Assembly (NCBI GenBank): GCA_000525025.1
Contig: JCKJ01000001.1
Location: 310,001-374,000, forward strand
DNA from: Methylophilaceae bacterium 11
GTDB lineage: Bacteria; Pseudomonadota; Gammaproteobacteria; Burkholderiales; Methylophilaceae
DNA: 64,000 nucleotides
Direction: 5' to 3'
A model generated the notes under the pieces. It was not told where the DNA came from, made no database searches, and saw only the letters and a list, made by a program, of their open reading frames with translations. Position 1 is the stretch's first letter. Each line of letters starts with the position of its first letter. Below are positions 38,631 through 48,941 of the stretch, in pieces. Both the position numbers and the translations under genes were made by a program.

Positions 38631-39053
38631 ATGACTGAACTTATTCCCACTAAACCTTATATGATTCGCGCCATTCACGAGTGGTGCGTGGACAATGGCT
38701 TGACGCCACATTTATTGGTGGTGGTAGGGCCGCAAACGCGCGTGCCTATGGCCTATGTCAAAGATGGGGAAATTGTACTGAACATCAACTATTCGGCCAC
38801 CAAAGATTTGCATATCGATAACGAAGCAGTTGTGTTTTCCGCGCGGTTCGGCGGCGTATCACAACATCTCTATATTCCGATTGGCGCTGTCAAAGGCATA
38901 TTCGCGCGTGAAAACGGACAGGGGATGTTCTTTGAGGTGGAGGATATTGCTGATGCCCCACAGGTGCCAACCCTCGAGCCGCAAGGTCAAATAGACAAAG
39001 CGGATGCATCGCCAAATGACAAACGTAAACCCACGCTTAAGATAGTCAAATAG
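38631..39053 (+). CDS. sspB: ClpXP protease specificity-enhancing factor SspB
   Basis: The 140-residue adaptor has the SspB fold region (TKPYMIRAIHEWCVDNGLTPHLLV, IPIGAVKGIFARENGQGM), a flexible acidic linker, and a C-terminal PTLKIVK that matches the ClpX-docking XB motif. It delivers ssrA-tagged proteins to ClpXP. Confidence 0.95.
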   Translation: MTELIPTKPYMIRAIHEWCVDNGLTPHLLVVVGPQTRVPMAYVKDGEIVLNINYSATKDLHIDNEAVVFSARFGGVSQHLYIPIGAVKGIFARENGQGMFFEVEDIADAPQVPTLEPQGQIDKADASPNDKRKPTLKIVK

Positions 39054-39170
39054 TATAGATGCAGGCCTAAAACGCATCGCTTCAAAAAATTGCAAAAAAA
39101 TTAAGTTTTTTTGTAAAAAGGGCTAGTCGAAAATTTAAAAATAGTGATATAGTCACGCCTTCAAGAAAAT

Positions 39171-39246
39171 GCCGGGTTAGCTCAGTTGGTAGAGCAGCGC
39201 ACTTGTAATGCGAAGGTCATCAGTTCGATTCCGATACCCGGCACCA
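39171..39246 (+). tRNA. tRNA-Thr (anticodon TGT)
   Basis: A 76-base cloverleaf with acceptor GCCGGGT/ACCCGGC, D-loop TAGCTCAGTTGGTAGAGC, anticodon loop CTTGTAA, T-loop GTTCGATTC and an encoded CCA end. It is the first of four tRNAs before tuf, in the order Thr-Tyr-Gly-Thr known from E. coli. Confidence 0.97.
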
Positions 39247-39267
39247 GATCTATACCATTCCAAATGT

Positions 39268-39300
39268 AAAAAACGCAGTCATAATAAATTGCGTTTTTTT
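39268..39300 (+). terminator. Terminator-like hairpin between tRNA-Thr(TGT) and tRNA-Tyr
   Basis: A 10-bp stem AAAAAACGCA (39268-39277) / TGCGTTTTTT (39290-39299) ends in a T run. It would separate the first tRNA from the next three, which have their own promoter. Confidence 0.7.
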
Positions 39301-39311
39301 AATGTGAGCAT

Positions 39312-39340
39312 TTGACAGAAAGTTGAAATGTAAGCATAAT
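39312..39340 (+). promoter_or_regulatory. Sigma-70 promoter of the tRNA-Tyr/Gly/Thr-tuf unit
   Basis: A consensus TTGACA (39312-39317) lies 17 bases before CATAAT (39335-39340). The start point would be near 39347, eight bases before tRNA-Tyr. Confidence 0.75.
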
Positions 39341-39354
39341 CGCGGGTTCGGTTA

Positions 39355-39441
<87 letters not shown>

Positions 39442-39532
39442 AATAAAGAAGTAAAGTTGTAGGGCTTGTTGGCTTGGCTTCAAGTGATTAAACCGGCGAA
39501 CAAAGTGTGAATGATGGCGTCGGATTAGTAAC

Positions 39533-39608
39533 GCGGGTGTAGCTCAGTTGGTAGAGCTTCAGTTTTCCAAACTGAATGTCGCGAGTTCGAGCCTCGTCGC
39601 CCGCTCCA
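39533..39608 (+). tRNA. tRNA-Gly (anticodon TCC)
   Basis: A 76-base cloverleaf with acceptor GCGGGTG/CGCCCGC (one G-U pair), anticodon loop TTTCCAA, T-loop GTTCGAGCC and encoded CCA. Confidence 0.96.
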
Positions 39609-39643
39609 AATATAGGGCGTTGCCTTAGTTGTGGAAGTAACGG

Positions 39644-39718
<75 letters not shown>

Positions 39719-39835
39719 TGTAAAGCGAATCAAAAAGTATGATTTGGGAAGATAAAGTTTTATTAAGTTGAATAAAGCTTTTACAAAAAAACCAATTTTT
39801 AAGTTGAAAATTAAGTTAATAAAATTTTAAAGAAA

Positions 39836-41058
39836 TTTAAAGACATTAAGGTAAAGGAAATCAATCATGGCAAAAGGCAAATTTGAACGTACCAAGCCAC
39901 ATGTGAACGTCGGTACGATTGGTCACGTTGACCACGGTAAGACGACATTAACAGCGGCGATTACTACAGTATTGACCAAGAAATTTGGTGGTGAAGCCAA
40001 GGCTTACGATCAAATTGACGCGGCGCCAGAAGAAAAAGCACGTGGTATTACCATTAACACAGCACACGTTGAGTACGAGACAGCCACACGTCACTACGCA
40101 CACGTAGACTGCCCAGGCCACGCCGACTATGTTAAAAACATGATTACCGGTGCTGCACAAATGGACGGCGCAATCTTAGTATGTTCAGCTGCTGACGGCC
40201 CAATGCCACAAACACGTGAACACATCCTGTTAGCGCGCCAAGTAGGTGTGCCATACATCGTTGTATTCCTGAACAAAGCAGACATGGTAGATGACGCTGA
40301 ATTGTTAGAGTTGGTTGAAATGGAAGTACGTGACCTATTGTCTAAATACGACTTCCCAGGTGACGACACCCCAATCATCAAAGGCTCAGCTAAATTAGCT
40401 CTAGAAGGTGACCAATCACCAATCGGCGAACCAGCCATCTTCGCATTGGCTGACGCACTAGACAGCTACATCCCAATGCCAGAGCGTGCAGTTGACGGTA
40501 CATTCCTGATGCCAGTAGAAGACGTATTCTCTATCTCTGGTCGCGGTACTGTAGTGACTGGCCGTATCGAACGCGGTATCGTTAAAGTAGGTGACGAGAT
40601 CGAAATCGTTGGTATCAAAGACACATTAAAAACAACCTGTACAGGCGTTGAAATGTTCCGTAAGTTACTTGACCAAGGTCAAGCAGGCGACAACGTAGGT
40701 GTATTGTTACGTGGTACAAAACGTGAAGAAGTGGAACGCGGTCAAGTATTGGCTAAATCTGGTTCTATCAAACCACACACAAAATTCACAGCAGAAATCT
40801 ACGTGTTGGGTAAAGATGAAGGTGGTCGTCATACACCATTCTTCCAAGGTTACCGTCCACAGTTCTACTTCCGTACGACAGACGTAACGGGCGCTGTAGA
40901 ATTGCCAGCAGGTACAGAAATGGTGATGCCAGGTGATAACGTATCGATCACTGTGACATTGATTGCCCCGATTGCGATGGAAGAAGGCTTACGCTTCGCG
41001 ATTCGTGAAGGTGGTCGTACCGTTGGTGCTGGTGTGGTCGCTAAAGTCATCGCGTAAT
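39836..41058 (+). repeat. tuf repeat, copy 1
   Basis: This 1,223-base stretch matches 56504-57726 with only two differences seen, at 40892 (C versus T) and 40946 (G versus T), both synonymous. Identity begins 31 bases before the start codon, includes the ribosome binding site, and ends one base after the stop. Confidence 0.95.
39867..41057 (+). CDS. tuf: Elongation factor Tu, copy 1
   Basis: This 396-residue GTPase delivers aminoacyl-tRNA to the ribosome. G1 is [10 protein letters not shown]3 DCPGHADY, G4 NKADM, and domains 2 and 3 follow. The protein is identical to copy 2 at 56535. It sits between tRNA-Thr and tRNA-Trp, the tufB position in E. coli, and may be co-transcribed with the tRNAs. 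Codon use is strongly biased, as in highly expressed genes. A terminator follows at 41071. Confidence 0.98.
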   Translation: MAKGKFERTKPHVNVGTIGHVDHGKTTLTAAITTVLTKKFGGEAKAYDQIDAAPEEKARGITINTAHVEYETATRHYAHVDCPGHADYVKNMITGAAQMDGAILVCSAADGPMPQTREHILLARQVGVPYIVVFLNKADMVDDAELLELVEMEVRDLLSKYDFPGDDTPIIKGSAKLALEGDQSPIGEPAIFALADALDSYIPMPERAVDGTFLMPVEDVFSISGRGTVVTGRIERGIVKVGDEIEIVGIKDTLKTTCTGVEMFRKLLDQGQAGDNVGVLLRGTKREEVERGQVLAKSGSIKPHTKFTAEIYVLGKDEGGRHTPFFQGYRPQFYFRTTDVTGAVELPAGTEMVMPGDNVSITVTLIAPIAMEEGLRFAIREGGRTVGAGVVAKVIA

Positions 41059-41070
41059 ACGCTTGATATG

Positions 41071-41102
41071 AAAGCCATGCCAGCAACCCGGTGTGGCTTT
41101 TT
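41071..41102 (+). terminator. Terminator after tuf copy 1
   Basis: An 11-bp stem AAAGCCATGCC (41071-41081) / GGTGTGGCTTT (41090-41100), with two G-U pairs, runs into TTTTT. tRNA-Trp starts 18 bases further on. Confidence 0.8.
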
Positions 41103-41120
41103 GAACAGTTAAAGTTGTAT

Positions 41121-41196
41121 AGGCCAATAGCTCAATTGGTAGAGTATCGGTCTCCAAAACCGAGGGTTGGGGGTTCGAGACCCTCTTGGCCTGCCA
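41121..41196 (+). tRNA. tRNA-Trp (anticodon CCA)
   Basis: A 76-base cloverleaf with acceptor AGGCCAA/TTGGCCT, anticodon loop CTCCAAA, T-loop GTTCGAGAC and encoded CCA. Position between tuf and secE is conserved in beta- and gammaproteobacteria. Confidence 0.97.
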
Positions 41197-41205
41197 AATA
41201 ACAAT

Positions 41206-41235
41206 GCAAACCATTTGAAAAAATGGTTTGCTTTT
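41206..41235 (+). terminator. Terminator after tRNA-Trp
   Basis: A perfect 11-bp stem GCAAACCATTT (41206-41216) / AAATGGTTTGC (41221-41231) with loop GAAA runs into TTTT. A TATAAT at 41235-41240 directly after it may belong to a secE promoter, but no good -35 box is visible. Confidence 0.8.
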
Positions 41236-41254
41236 ATAATTAAGTGAAACACTT

Positions 41255-41602
41255 ATGATGGATAAATTAAAACTAGTAGTATCTCTGTTGTTGGTTGTGG
41301 CGGGGATTGCTGGTTTTTATCTTTTGGAAGACAAGGCGCTCGTCTTACGCATTTTGGCGGTAATGGCGGGCATCGCGGCGGGCTTGGCAGTGATGTGGAC
41401 ATCGCCGCTGGGTAAGGACGCGCTTGGCTTTGTCGGTGATTCGGTTGCAGAAGCTAAACGCGTGGTGTGGCCGACACGTAAAGAAACGATTCAAACCACC
41501 ATTGCAGTATTTGTGTTGGTGCTGATTATGGCTGCCTTTTTGGCGGTGGTGGATATTGGCTTCGCTTACATGGTGCAATGGTTAATGGGACGGAGTGCTT
41601 AA
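41255..41602 (+). CDS. secE: Preprotein translocase subunit SecE
   Basis: The 115-residue membrane protein has three helices: two N-terminal ones, and a C-terminal one after the conserved amphipathic segment [23 protein letters not shown]. It clamps SecY in the Sec channel. Tandem ATGs (41255, 41258) are alternative starts. It overlaps nusG by one base (TAATG). Confidence 0.96.
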   Translation: MMDKLKLVVSLLLVVAGIAGFYLLEDKALVLRILAVMAGIAAGLAVMWTSPLGKDALGFVGDSVAEAKRVVWPTRKETIQTTIAVFVLVLIMAAFLAVVDIGFAYMVQWLMGRSA

Positions 41603-42138
41603 TGAGTATGCGTTGGTATGCAGTCCAAGCCTTTTCCGGAATGGAAAAATCTGTAAAGGCCGGCCTTGAGGAGCGTATTACGCGCTCAGGCTTGCAAGAT
41701 CAGTTTGGCGATATTTTGGTGCCTGTGGAAGAAGTGGTGGAAATGAAATCTGGTCAAAAGACCATTTCAGAGCGTCGCTTGTACCCAGGCTATGTGTTAG
41801 TGCAAATGGATATGACGGATGAAAGCTGGCACTTGGTGAAAAGTACGCCACGTGTGACTTCTTTCATTGGAGGTACTGCACAAAAGCCAACACCGATTAA
41901 AGATAAAGAAGTAGAGATTATTCTGAGACGTATGGATGACAGTAAGTCGAATCCGACGCAGAAACTGACCTTTGAAAAAGGTGAGTCTGTACGTGTGATT
42001 GATGGTCCGTTTAAAGACTTCTCTGGTGGTGTGGAAGAAGTGAACTACGAAAAAAGCAAATTGCGTGTTTCCGTGGTCATTTTTGGTCGCGCAACACCAG
42101 TAGAGTTGGACTTTAGTCAGATAGAAAAAGAAGTATAG
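41602..42138 (+). CDS. nusG: Transcription termination/antitermination factor NusG
   Basis: The 178-residue protein starts at ATG 41602 ([15 protein letters not shown]), overlapping the secE stop. It has an NGN domain ([24 protein letters not shown]) and a C-terminal KOW domain ([23 protein letters not shown]). It binds RNA polymerase and links it to Rho or the ribosome. A 9-bp hairpin (42146-42154 / 42159-42167) follows, perhaps a weak terminator before rplK. Confidence 0.97.
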   Translation: MSMRWYAVQAFSGMEKSVKAGLEERITRSGLQDQFGDILVPVEEVVEMKSGQKTISERRLYPGYVLVQMDMTDESWHLVKSTPRVTSFIGGTAQKPTPIKDKEVEIILRRMDDSKSNPTQKLTFEKGESVRVIDGPFKDFSGGVEEVNYEKSKLRVSVVIFGRATPVELDFSQIEKEV

Positions 42139-42224
42139 TAGGTAGATTGCCTGCATTAGCGGGCAATTTGTGTTTAACGGGGAGCTTAAGTTAAAGCGTT
42201 TGTACCCATTTTAGGAGTGTTGTT

Positions 42225-42656
42225 ATGGCAAAAAAAGTCATCGGCTACATTAAACTGCAAATTCCTGCAGGTAAAGCCAACCCAAGTCCACCCGTAGGCC
42301 CAGCATTGGGTCAACGTGGTTTGAATATTATGGAATTCTGTAAAGCGTTCAACGCTGCAACACAAGGTGTTGAGCCAGGTCTTCCAATCCCAGTAGTGAT
42401 TACAGCGTTTGCGGATAAGAGCTTCACGTTTGTGATGAAAACACCGCCAGCGACGATTTTGATCAAAAAAGCGGCTAAATTGGACAAAGGCTCAGCGCGT
42501 CCACATACCGATAAAGTAGGCAAAATCACACGCGCACAAGCGGAAGAAATTGCTAAAACTAAAATGCCTGACCTGACTGCAGCCGACATGGATGCAGCGG
42601 TGCGTACGATTGCAGGTAGTGCGCGCAGTATGGGTATCGAAGTGGAGGGTGTATAA
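42225..42656 (+). CDS. rplK: 50S ribosomal protein L11
   Basis: The 143-residue protein of the GTPase-associated centre has [30 protein letters not shown] and the C-terminal RNA-binding end [13 protein letters not shown]. It is one base away from rplA. The ~86-base leader before it is the usual place for L1 feedback control; this was not demonstrated here. Confidence 0.98.
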   Translation: MAKKVIGYIKLQIPAGKANPSPPVGPALGQRGLNIMEFCKAFNAATQGVEPGLPIPVVITAFADKSFTFVMKTPPATILIKKAAKLDKGSARPHTDKVGKITRAQAEEIAKTKMPDLTAADMDAAVRTIAGSARSMGIEVEGV

Positions 42657-42657
42657 C

Positions 42658-43341
42658 ATGGCGAAAAGAATTGATGCATTGCGCGCAAAAATTGACCGCA
42701 ATAAATTGTATCCAGTGCAAGAAGCATTGGGTTTGGTAAAAGAGGGCGCAACTGCCAAATTTAACGAGTCAGTTGATGCTGTGGTTAATTTGGGTATTGA
42801 CGCACGTAAATCTGACCAATTGGTACGTGGTGCTTTGGTATTGCCAAACGGTACAGGTAAAACAACACGCGTTGCGGTGTTTGCTCAAGGCGCGCAAGCT
42901 GAAGCTGCAAAAGCAGCGGGTGCGGATATCGTGGGTTTTGAAGATTTGGCTGAGCAAGTCAAGGCTGGTATGTTGGATTTTGATGTGGCGATTGCCACAC
43001 CAGATGCGATGCGTATCGTAGGTGCTTTGGGTCAAGTGCTGGGTCCACGTGGTTTGATGCCAAACCCAAAAGTGGGCACAGTGACTCCAGACGCGGCAGC
43101 TGCAGTTAAAAACGCAAAAGCTGGTCAAGTGCAATACCGTACTGATAAAGGCGGCATTATTCATTGCACCATTGGTCGCGCTTCATTCACATTAGAGCAA
43201 TTGCAAGGTAACTTGGCTGCATTGGTGGAAGCGTTGAATAAAGCAAAACCAGCCTCGACTAAAGGCGTGTACTTGAAAAAAGTATCTGTCTCTAGCACGA
43301 TGGGTCCTGGTGTGCGTGTGGATCAAGCCACATTAGTGTAA
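42658..43341 (+). CDS. rplA: 50S ribosomal protein L1
   Basis: ATG 42658 ([13 protein letters not shown]) gives 227 residues; earlier in-frame starts lie inside rpl[15 protein letters not shown] and [14 protein letters not shown] are family signatures. It forms the L1 stalk and in the family represses its own operon. Confidence 0.97.
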   Translation: MAKRIDALRAKIDRNKLYPVQEALGLVKEGATAKFNESVDAVVNLGIDARKSDQLVRGALVLPNGTGKTTRVAVFAQGAQAEAAKAAGADIVGFEDLAEQVKAGMLDFDVAIATPDAMRIVGALGQVLGPRGLMPNPKVGTVTPDAAAAVKNAKAGQVQYRTDKGGIIHCTIGRASFTLEQLQGNLAALVEALNKAKPASTKGVYLKKVSVSSTMGPGVRVDQATLV

Positions 43342-43382
43342 TTAGTAGTTAGGCAAATATTGCCTTAAAAAGAACTTTGGGA

Positions 43383-43416
43383 CTGCTGCATGTTTAAGTT
43401 ATTAAACATGCAGCAG
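43383..43416 (+). promoter_or_regulatory. Long perfect hairpin between rplA and rplJ
   Basis: A 14-bp perfect stem CTGCTGCATGTTTA (43383-43396) / TAAACATGCAGCAG (43403-43416) has a 6-base loop and no T run after it. It may be an RNase III-type processing or stability element or a partial attenuator in the L11-to-L10 interval. Confidence 0.7.
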
Positions 43417-43629
43417 GAACATCAAAGACCGTTGGTATCCTTAGGGATTTAATCAATACGGAAAATAAATGGGTGACGGGGCTTCTATGACCATTTCCTC
43501 TGTTTATTTAAAGTAAAGACCAACGCAGATGGCGAACCCGATACAGGATATGAATATGCCCTGAATAAGGACGCCGTGAGCGGTGCAACACAGTCGTGTT
43601 GTGCTTTATTAACGGAAGGAGAAAAGACC
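43417..43629 (+). promoter_or_regulatory. Putative rplJ (L10) mRNA leader
   Basis: These ~210 bases hold no gene. A long-range pairing CGTTGGT (43430-43436) / ACCAACG (43519-43525) encloses an inner AAATGG/CCATTT stem, and a CAACAC/GTGTTG hairpin lies near 43585. This is the place where L10-(L12)4 binds its own leader in E. coli. The Shine-Dalgarno AAGGAG precedes the TTG start of rplJ. Confidence 0.5.
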
Positions 43630-44121
43630 TTGAGTCTCAATCTTACAGAGAAAAAAGAAGTCGTTGCCGAAGTTAGTGCGCAAGTTGCATCAGCGCAAGC
43701 AATTGTTCTTGCTGAGTACCGTGGTATTGGTGTGGCAGATTTGACAGTATTGCGTGCGGAAGCACGTAAAGCTGGCGTTTATTTGCGTGTGTTGAAAAAT
43801 ACACTTGTACGCCGTGCGGTAGAAGGTACGCCATTTTCTGCTTTAGCAGACCAAATGGTAGGTCCATTGGTGTTTGGTATATCTACCGATCCAGTGGCCG
43901 CAGCAAAAGTGTTAAACAATTTTGCTAAAACTAACGACAAGTTCGTGATCAAAGCGGGCGCAATGCCAAATCAGGTGATGGATTTAGCTGGGGTACAAGC
44001 CTTGGCATCTACATTGGGCAGAGAAGAGTTGCTTGCGAAATTCGCACGTACACTCAACGAAGTGCCAACCAAATTTGCGCGCGCACTTGCAGCGGTTCGT
44101 GACGCTAAAGAAGCAGCTTAA
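43630..44121 (+). CDS. rplJ: 50S ribosomal protein L10
   Basis: The start is TTG at 43630, following GGAAGGAG; it gives the standard opening [19 protein letters not shown] and 163 residues. The next conserved part is [17 protein letters not shown]. The protein anchors L7/L12 dimers in the stalk through its C-terminal helix. TTG initiation may hold its output down relative to L7/L12. Confidence 0.95.
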   Translation: MSLNLTEKKEVVAEVSAQVASAQAIVLAEYRGIGVADLTVLRAEARKAGVYLRVLKNTLVRRAVEGTPFSALADQMVGPLVFGISTDPVAAAKVLNNFAKTNDKFVIKAGAMPNQVMDLAGVQALASTLGREELLAKFARTLNEVPTKFARALAAVRDAKEAA

Positions 44122-44159
44122 TTCATACGCAACATTATTAAATTTTAGGGAATATTCAA

Positions 44160-44537
44160 ATGGCAATTTCAAATGCAGATATTTTAGACGCAGTTGGTTC
44201 AATGTCAGTGTTGGAGCTTTCAGCACTGATTAAAGAAATCGAAGAGAAATTTGGTGTATCAGCAGCTGCAGTAGCAGTAGCAGCTGGTGGCGCAGCAGGT
44301 GCTCCAGCAGCTGCTGCAGCAGAGCAAACAGAGTTCAACGTGATCTTGTTGGCAGCTGGCGAAAGCAAAGTGAACGTGATTAAAGCAGTTCGCGAATTGA
44401 CAGCTTTAGGCTTGAAAGAAGCGAAAGACTTAGTTGACGGCGCACCAAAAGCAATTAAAGAAGGCGTAAGCAAAGCTGACGCTGACGCAGCATTGAAAAA
44501 ATTGATCGAAGCTGGCGCAACTGGCGAAATCAAATAA
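44160..44537 (+). CDS. rplL: 50S ribosomal protein L7/L12
   Basis: This 125-residue stalk protein has an N-terminal dimerisation domain ([20 protein letters not shown]), an Ala/Gly hinge (residues ~38-53), and a C-terminal factor-binding domain ([27 protein letters not shown]). It recruits translation GTPases. Confidence 0.98.
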   Translation: MAISNADILDAVGSMSVLELSALIKEIEEKFGVSAAAVAVAAGGAAGAPAAAAAEQTEFNVILLAAGESKVNVIKAVRELTALGLKEAKDLVDGAPKAIKEGVSKADADAALKKLIEAGATGEIK

Positions 44538-44556
44538 TCCTATTTTAGGACTAGGT

Positions 44557-44583
44557 GAGGCTGACGGGAGACCGTCAGCCTTC
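44557..44583 (+). terminator. Attenuator-like hairpin between rplL and rpoB
   Basis: A perfect 9-bp stem GGCTGACGG (44559-44567) / CCGTCAGCC (44572-44580) with loop GAGA has only a weak T run. It matches the position of the E. coli rplL-rpoB attenuator that lowers polymerase expression relative to ribosomal proteins. Confidence 0.75.
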
Positions 44584-44757
44584 GCCGTTTGTAGGTAGGT
44601 ACTATGTAACAAAATGTAACCTCCACCATATCAACGTATGGCGGGTCGCATTAGAAGTCAATAATTTCTATTTCACTTAAAAAAGAAGTTAGAAATCAAA
44701 ACATTGCAGTGGATGAAAAGTGTTTTGTCTTCTACCCTCAAAATTTCAGGAGACGCT

Positions 44758-47700
44758 ATGAGCTATTCCTTTACCGAAAAAAAACGCATTCGTAAAAGCT
44801 TTGCTAAACGAGAGAGCGTTCAAGAAGTTCCATATTTACTCGCGATGCAATTGGAGTCCTATAAGGCCTTTTTGCAGGCAGAGATTCCAACAGACAAACG
44901 TACCAATGATGGCCTAGAGTCAACATTCCGTTCCGTGTTCCCTATTGTGAGCCACTCAGGCAATGCACGTTTAGATTACGTGAGCTATCAATTAGGCGCA
45001 GAGCCATTTGATGTCAAAGAGTGTCAACAACGTGGCTTGACTTACGCTGCACCATTGCGCGTAAAAGTGCGTTTGACCATCATGGACAAAGAGGCTTCTA
45101 AGCCGACCGTGAAAGAAGTGAAAGAGCAAGAAGTGTACATGGGCGAATTGCCTTTGATGACTGAAAATGGCTCGTTCGTGATTAACGGTACAGAGCGTGT
45201 GATTGTTTCACAATTGCACCGTAGCCCAGGTGTGTTCTTTGAGCATGACCGCGGTAAAACACATAGCTCAGGTAAATTGCTGTTCTCAGCACGTATCATT
45301 CCTTACCGTGGTTCATGGTTAGATTTTGAGTTCGATCCTAAAGATTACTTGTACTTCCGTGTGGATCGTCGTCGTAAGATGCCAGTGACCATTTTGCTGA
45401 AAGCATTGGGTTACACCCCAGAACAAATTCTGCAGACATTTAACGATACCGATACGTTCCATATTGGCCCGAAAGGCGTGGAATTTACATTGGTAGCTGA
45501 CCGCTTACGTGGTGAAGTGGCTAAATTCGACATCGCTGATAAAGCAGGTGAAGTACTCGTTGCTAAAGACAAGCGCATTACGGTGAAACACATCCGTGAT
45601 ATTGAAAAAGCTGGCGTGACCAAAATTGTGGTGCCAACTGACTTTATTTTGGGTCGTGCAATCGTTGCCAATATCATCGACAAAGAAACTGGTGAAGTCA
45701 TTGCCAATGCCAATGATGAAATTACAGAAACATTGTTGGATAAGCTGATTGAAGCAAAAGTGTCTGAAATCAACACGTTATATACCAATGATTTAGACCA
45801 CGGTGATTTTATTTCTCAAACATTACGTATTGATGAAATCCCTGACCAATACAGCGCGCGCGTAGCCATCTACCGTATGATGCGTCCAGGCGAGCCGCCA
45901 ACCGAAGAAGCTGTAGAAGCGTTATTCAATGGCTTGTTCTTCTCAGAAGAGCGCTATGACTTGTCAGTGGTAGGCCGTATGAAGTTTAACCGTCGTGCCT
46001 ATCCAACCAAACAAGAAGAACGCAGTGCTAACTGGTTGCGTAATTTCTATGCCATGACAGGTGAGCAAGGCGACACAGGCGCTAACATCCTCAATACACA
46101 CGACATTCTTGCTGTGATTGGTGTGTTGATTGAATTGCGCAATGGTCGTGGCGAGATTGATGATATTGATCACTTAGGTAATCGTCGTATCCGCTCAGTA
46201 GGTGAGCTGGCAGAAAACCAATTCCGTGCCGGTTTGGTGCGTGTGGAACGTGCTGTAAAAGAGCGTTTATCACAAGCTGAATCAGACAATCTGATGCCGC
46301 ACGATTTGATTAATGCGAAACCAGTGTCTAGCGCGATTCGTGAATTCTTTGGTTCTAGCCAATTGTCACAATTTATGGACCAAACCAACCCATTATCAGA
46401 AATTACGCACAAACGTCGTATTTCTGCATTAGGGCCTGGCGGTTTAACGCGTGAGCGTGCAGGTTTTGAGGTACGTGACGTACATACAACACACTATGGT
46501 CGCGTATGTCCAATTGAAACGCCAGAGGGTCCAAACATTGGTTTGATCAACTCACTAGCGCTGTATGCACGTACTAACCAATATGGTTTCTTAGAAACAC
46601 CATATCGCCGTGTAGACGACAATAAAGTCACAGATAACATTGAGTTTTTATCTGCCATTGAAGAAAGCCAATACATGATCGCGCAAGCGAATACAGCATT
46701 GGATGCCAAAGGTGGCTTTAAAGAAGAGTTGGTGTCTTCACGTCATCACAATGAGTTTACGATGACGCAACCTGAACGTGTGCAATACATGGACGTGGCG
46801 CCAAGTCAAATTGTGTCAGTAGCGGCTTCATTGATTCCGTTCCTAGAACACGATGACGCGAACCGTGCATTGATGGGTGCCAACATGCAACGTCAAGCCG
46901 TGCCGTGTCTGCGCGCTGAAAAAGCAGTAGTGGGTACAGGCATTGAGCGTACTGTAGCAGTTGACTCTGGTACGACAGTGCAAGCACGCCGTGGCGGTAT
47001 TGTGGATTACGTGGATTCAAGCCGTATTGTGGTCCGTGTACACGATGCTGAAGCGCAAGCTGGCGAAGTGGGTGTAGATATTTACAACTTAATTAAATAT
47101 ACACGTTCTAACCAAAATACCAATATTAACCAACGTCCGTTGGTGAAGGTGGGTGAAGTGATTTCACGTGGTGATGTGGTCGCAGATGGTGCGTCAACAG
47201 ACATGGGTGAGTTAGCACTTGGCCAAAATATGTTGGTAGGCTTTATGCCTTGGAACGGTTACAACTACGAAGACTCGATCTTGATTTCAGAGCGCGTAGT
47301 AGCTGATGATCGCTATACTTCAATCCATATTGAAGAGCTGTCAGTAGTAGCACGTGATACTAAATTAGGCCCTGAAGAAATCACGCGTGATATCTCCAAC
47401 TTGTCAGAGCGTATGCTCGGTCGTTTGGATGACTCAGGCATTATTTACATTGGTGCTGAAGTAGAAGCTGGCGATGTGCTGGTAGGTAAAGTGACACCAA
47501 AAGGTGAAACCACACTGACACCGGAAGAAAAATTGCTGCGTGCGATTTTCGGTGAGAAAGCCTCTGACGTAAAAGATACTTCATTGCGTGTGCCATCTGG
47601 CATGAGCGGCACAGTCATTGACGTGCAAGTATTTACGCGTGAAGGCATTGACCGTGATGCACGTGCACAACAAATTATTGATGACCAGCTTAATGATTAC

Positions 47701-48930
47701 AAACAAGACTTGGCTGACCAAATGCGTATTGTGGAAGACGACACCTTTGGCCGTATCAGTCGTTTGTTAGCGGGAAAAGCCGCCACTGGCGGTCCTAATA
47801 AGCTGAAAAAAGGGGATGCATTAACACCCGAGTATTTAGCCTCTGTCGGTCGCTATGACTGGTTTGATATTCGTTTAAGCGACGAAGATGCAGCACGTCA
47901 ATTAGAGCAATTGAAAGACAGCTTAAGTCAAGCACGTATCGAATTTGACAACAAGTTTGAAGAGAAAAAACGTAAATTGACGCAAGGTGACGAATTGCCA
48001 CCAGGCGTACAAAAAATGGTAAAAGTATACTTAGCCGTTAAACGTCGTATTCAGCCTGGTGACAAAATGGCCGGCCGTCACGGTAACAAGGGTGTGATTT
48101 CAAAAATCTGCCCGGTAGAAGATATGCCACACATGGCAGACGGTACACCATTGGATATCGTGCTGAACCCACTAGGTGTTCCATCACGGATGAACATTGG
48201 TCAAATTTTGGAAACCCACTTAGGTTGGGCTGCCAAAGGGTTGGGCAAACGCATTGGTGATATGTTGCAAGCTGAAACCAAGGTGGCTGAGATTCGTCAG
48301 TTCTTAGACAAAATCTACAACAGCAGCACAGGGAAAAAAGAAGACATTGCATCATTCACGGATAAAGAAATATTAGAACTTGCGCAAAACTTGAAATACG
48401 GTGTGCCATTTGCAACGCCAGTGTTTGACGGTGCAGCCGAGTCTGATATTAAAGCGATGTTGGATTTAGCATTCCCTGATGATGACGAACACACGAAGAA
48501 ACTGCAATTCCACGCGGGTAAAACCCAAGTGAAATTATTTGATGGCCGTACTGGCGATGCGTTTGAGCGTCCAGTGACTGTAGGTTACATGCATGTATTG
48601 AAATTGCACCACTTGGTGGATGACAAGATGCATGCACGTTCTACTGGTCCTTACTCACTTGTGACACAACAACCATTGGGCGGTAAAGCGCAATTCGGTG
48701 GTCAACGTTTTGGTGAGATGGAGGTTTGGGCATTGGAAGCGTATGGTGCGTCATACACCTTACAAGAAATGCTTACCGTCAAGTCAGATGACGTCAACGG
48801 CCGTACCAAAGTGTATGAAAATATTGTGAAGGGCGAACACAAAATCGATGCTGGTATGCCAGAGTCATTCAATGTGTTGGTGAAAGAAATTCGTTCACTC
48901 GCTATCGACATCGATTTAGATCGTAATTAA
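44758..48930 (+). CDS. rpoB: RNA polymerase subunit beta
   Basis: ATG 44758 ([18 protein letters not shown]) follows CAGGAG and gives 1,390 residues; an upstream TTG at 44704 is not needed. The rifampicin region reads [20 protein letters not shown] then [10 protein letters not shown], with the wild-type Asp, His and Ser at the main resistance positions. [11 protein letters not shown] and [12 protein letters not shown] are other core motifs. It is 11 bases from rpoC. Confidence 0.98.
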   Translation: MSYSFTEKKRIRKSFAKRESVQEVPYLLAMQLESYKAFLQAEIPTDKRTNDGLESTFRSVFPIVSHSGNARLDYVSYQLGAEPFDVKECQQRGLTYAAPLRVKVRLTIMDKEASKPTVKEVKEQEVYMGELPLMTENGSFVINGTERVIVSQLHRSPGVFFEHDRGKTHSSGKLLFSARIIPYRGSWLDFEFDPKDYLYFRVDRRRKMPVTILLKALGYTPEQILQTFNDTDTFHIGPKGVEFTLVADRLRGEVAKFDIADKAGEVLVAKDKRITVKHIRDIEKAGVTKIVVPTDFILGRAIVANIIDKETGEVIANANDEITETLLDKLIEAKVSEINTLYTNDLDHGDFISQTLRIDEIPDQYSARVAIYRMMRPGEPPTEEAVEALFNGLFFSEERYDLSVVGRMKFNRRAYPTKQEERSANWLRNFYAMTGEQGDTGANILNTHDILAVIGVLIELRNGRGEIDDIDHLGNRRIRSVGELAENQFRAGLVRVERAVKERLSQAESDNLMPHDLINAKPVSSAIREFFGSSQLSQFMDQTNPLSEITHKRRISALGPGGLTRERAGFEVRDVHTTHYGRVCPIETPEGPNIGLINSLALYARTNQYGFLETPYRRVDDNKVTDNIEFLSAIEESQYMIAQANTALDAKGGFKEELVSSRHHNEFTMTQPERVQYMDVAPSQIVSVAASLIPFLEHDDANRALMGANMQRQAVPCLRAEKAVVGTGIERTVAVDSGTTVQARRGGIVDYVDSSRIVVRVHDAEAQAGEVGVDIYNLIKYTRSNQNTNINQRPLVKVGEVISRGDVVADGASTDMGELALGQNMLVGFMPWNGYNYEDSILISERVVADDRYTSIHIEELSVVARDTKLGPEEITRDISNLSERMLGRLDDSGIIYIGAEVEAGDVLVGKVTPKGETTLTPEEKLLRAIFGEKASDVKDTSLRVPSGMSGTVIDVQVFTREGIDRDARAQQIIDDQLNDYKQDLADQMRIVEDDTFGRISRLLAGKAATGGPNKLKKGDALTPEYLASVGRYDWFDIRLSDEDAARQLEQLKDSLSQARIEFDNKFEEKKRKLTQGDELPPGVQKMVKVYLAVKRRIQPGDKMAGRHGNKGVISKICPVEDMPHMADGTPLDIVLNPLGVPSRMNIGQILETHLGWAAKGLGKRIGDMLQAETKVAEIRQFLDKIYNSSTGKKEDIASFTDKEILELAQNLKYGVPFATPVFDGAAESDIKAMLDLAFPDDDEHTKKLQFHAGKTQVKLFDGRTGDAFERPVTVGYMHVLKLHHLVDDKMHARSTGPYSLVTQQPLGGKAQFGGQRFGEMEVWALEAYGASYTLQEMLTVKSDDVNGRTKVYENIVKGEHKIDAGMPESFNVLVKEIRSLAIDIDLDRN

Positions 48931-48941
48931 GGAGAATTCAG

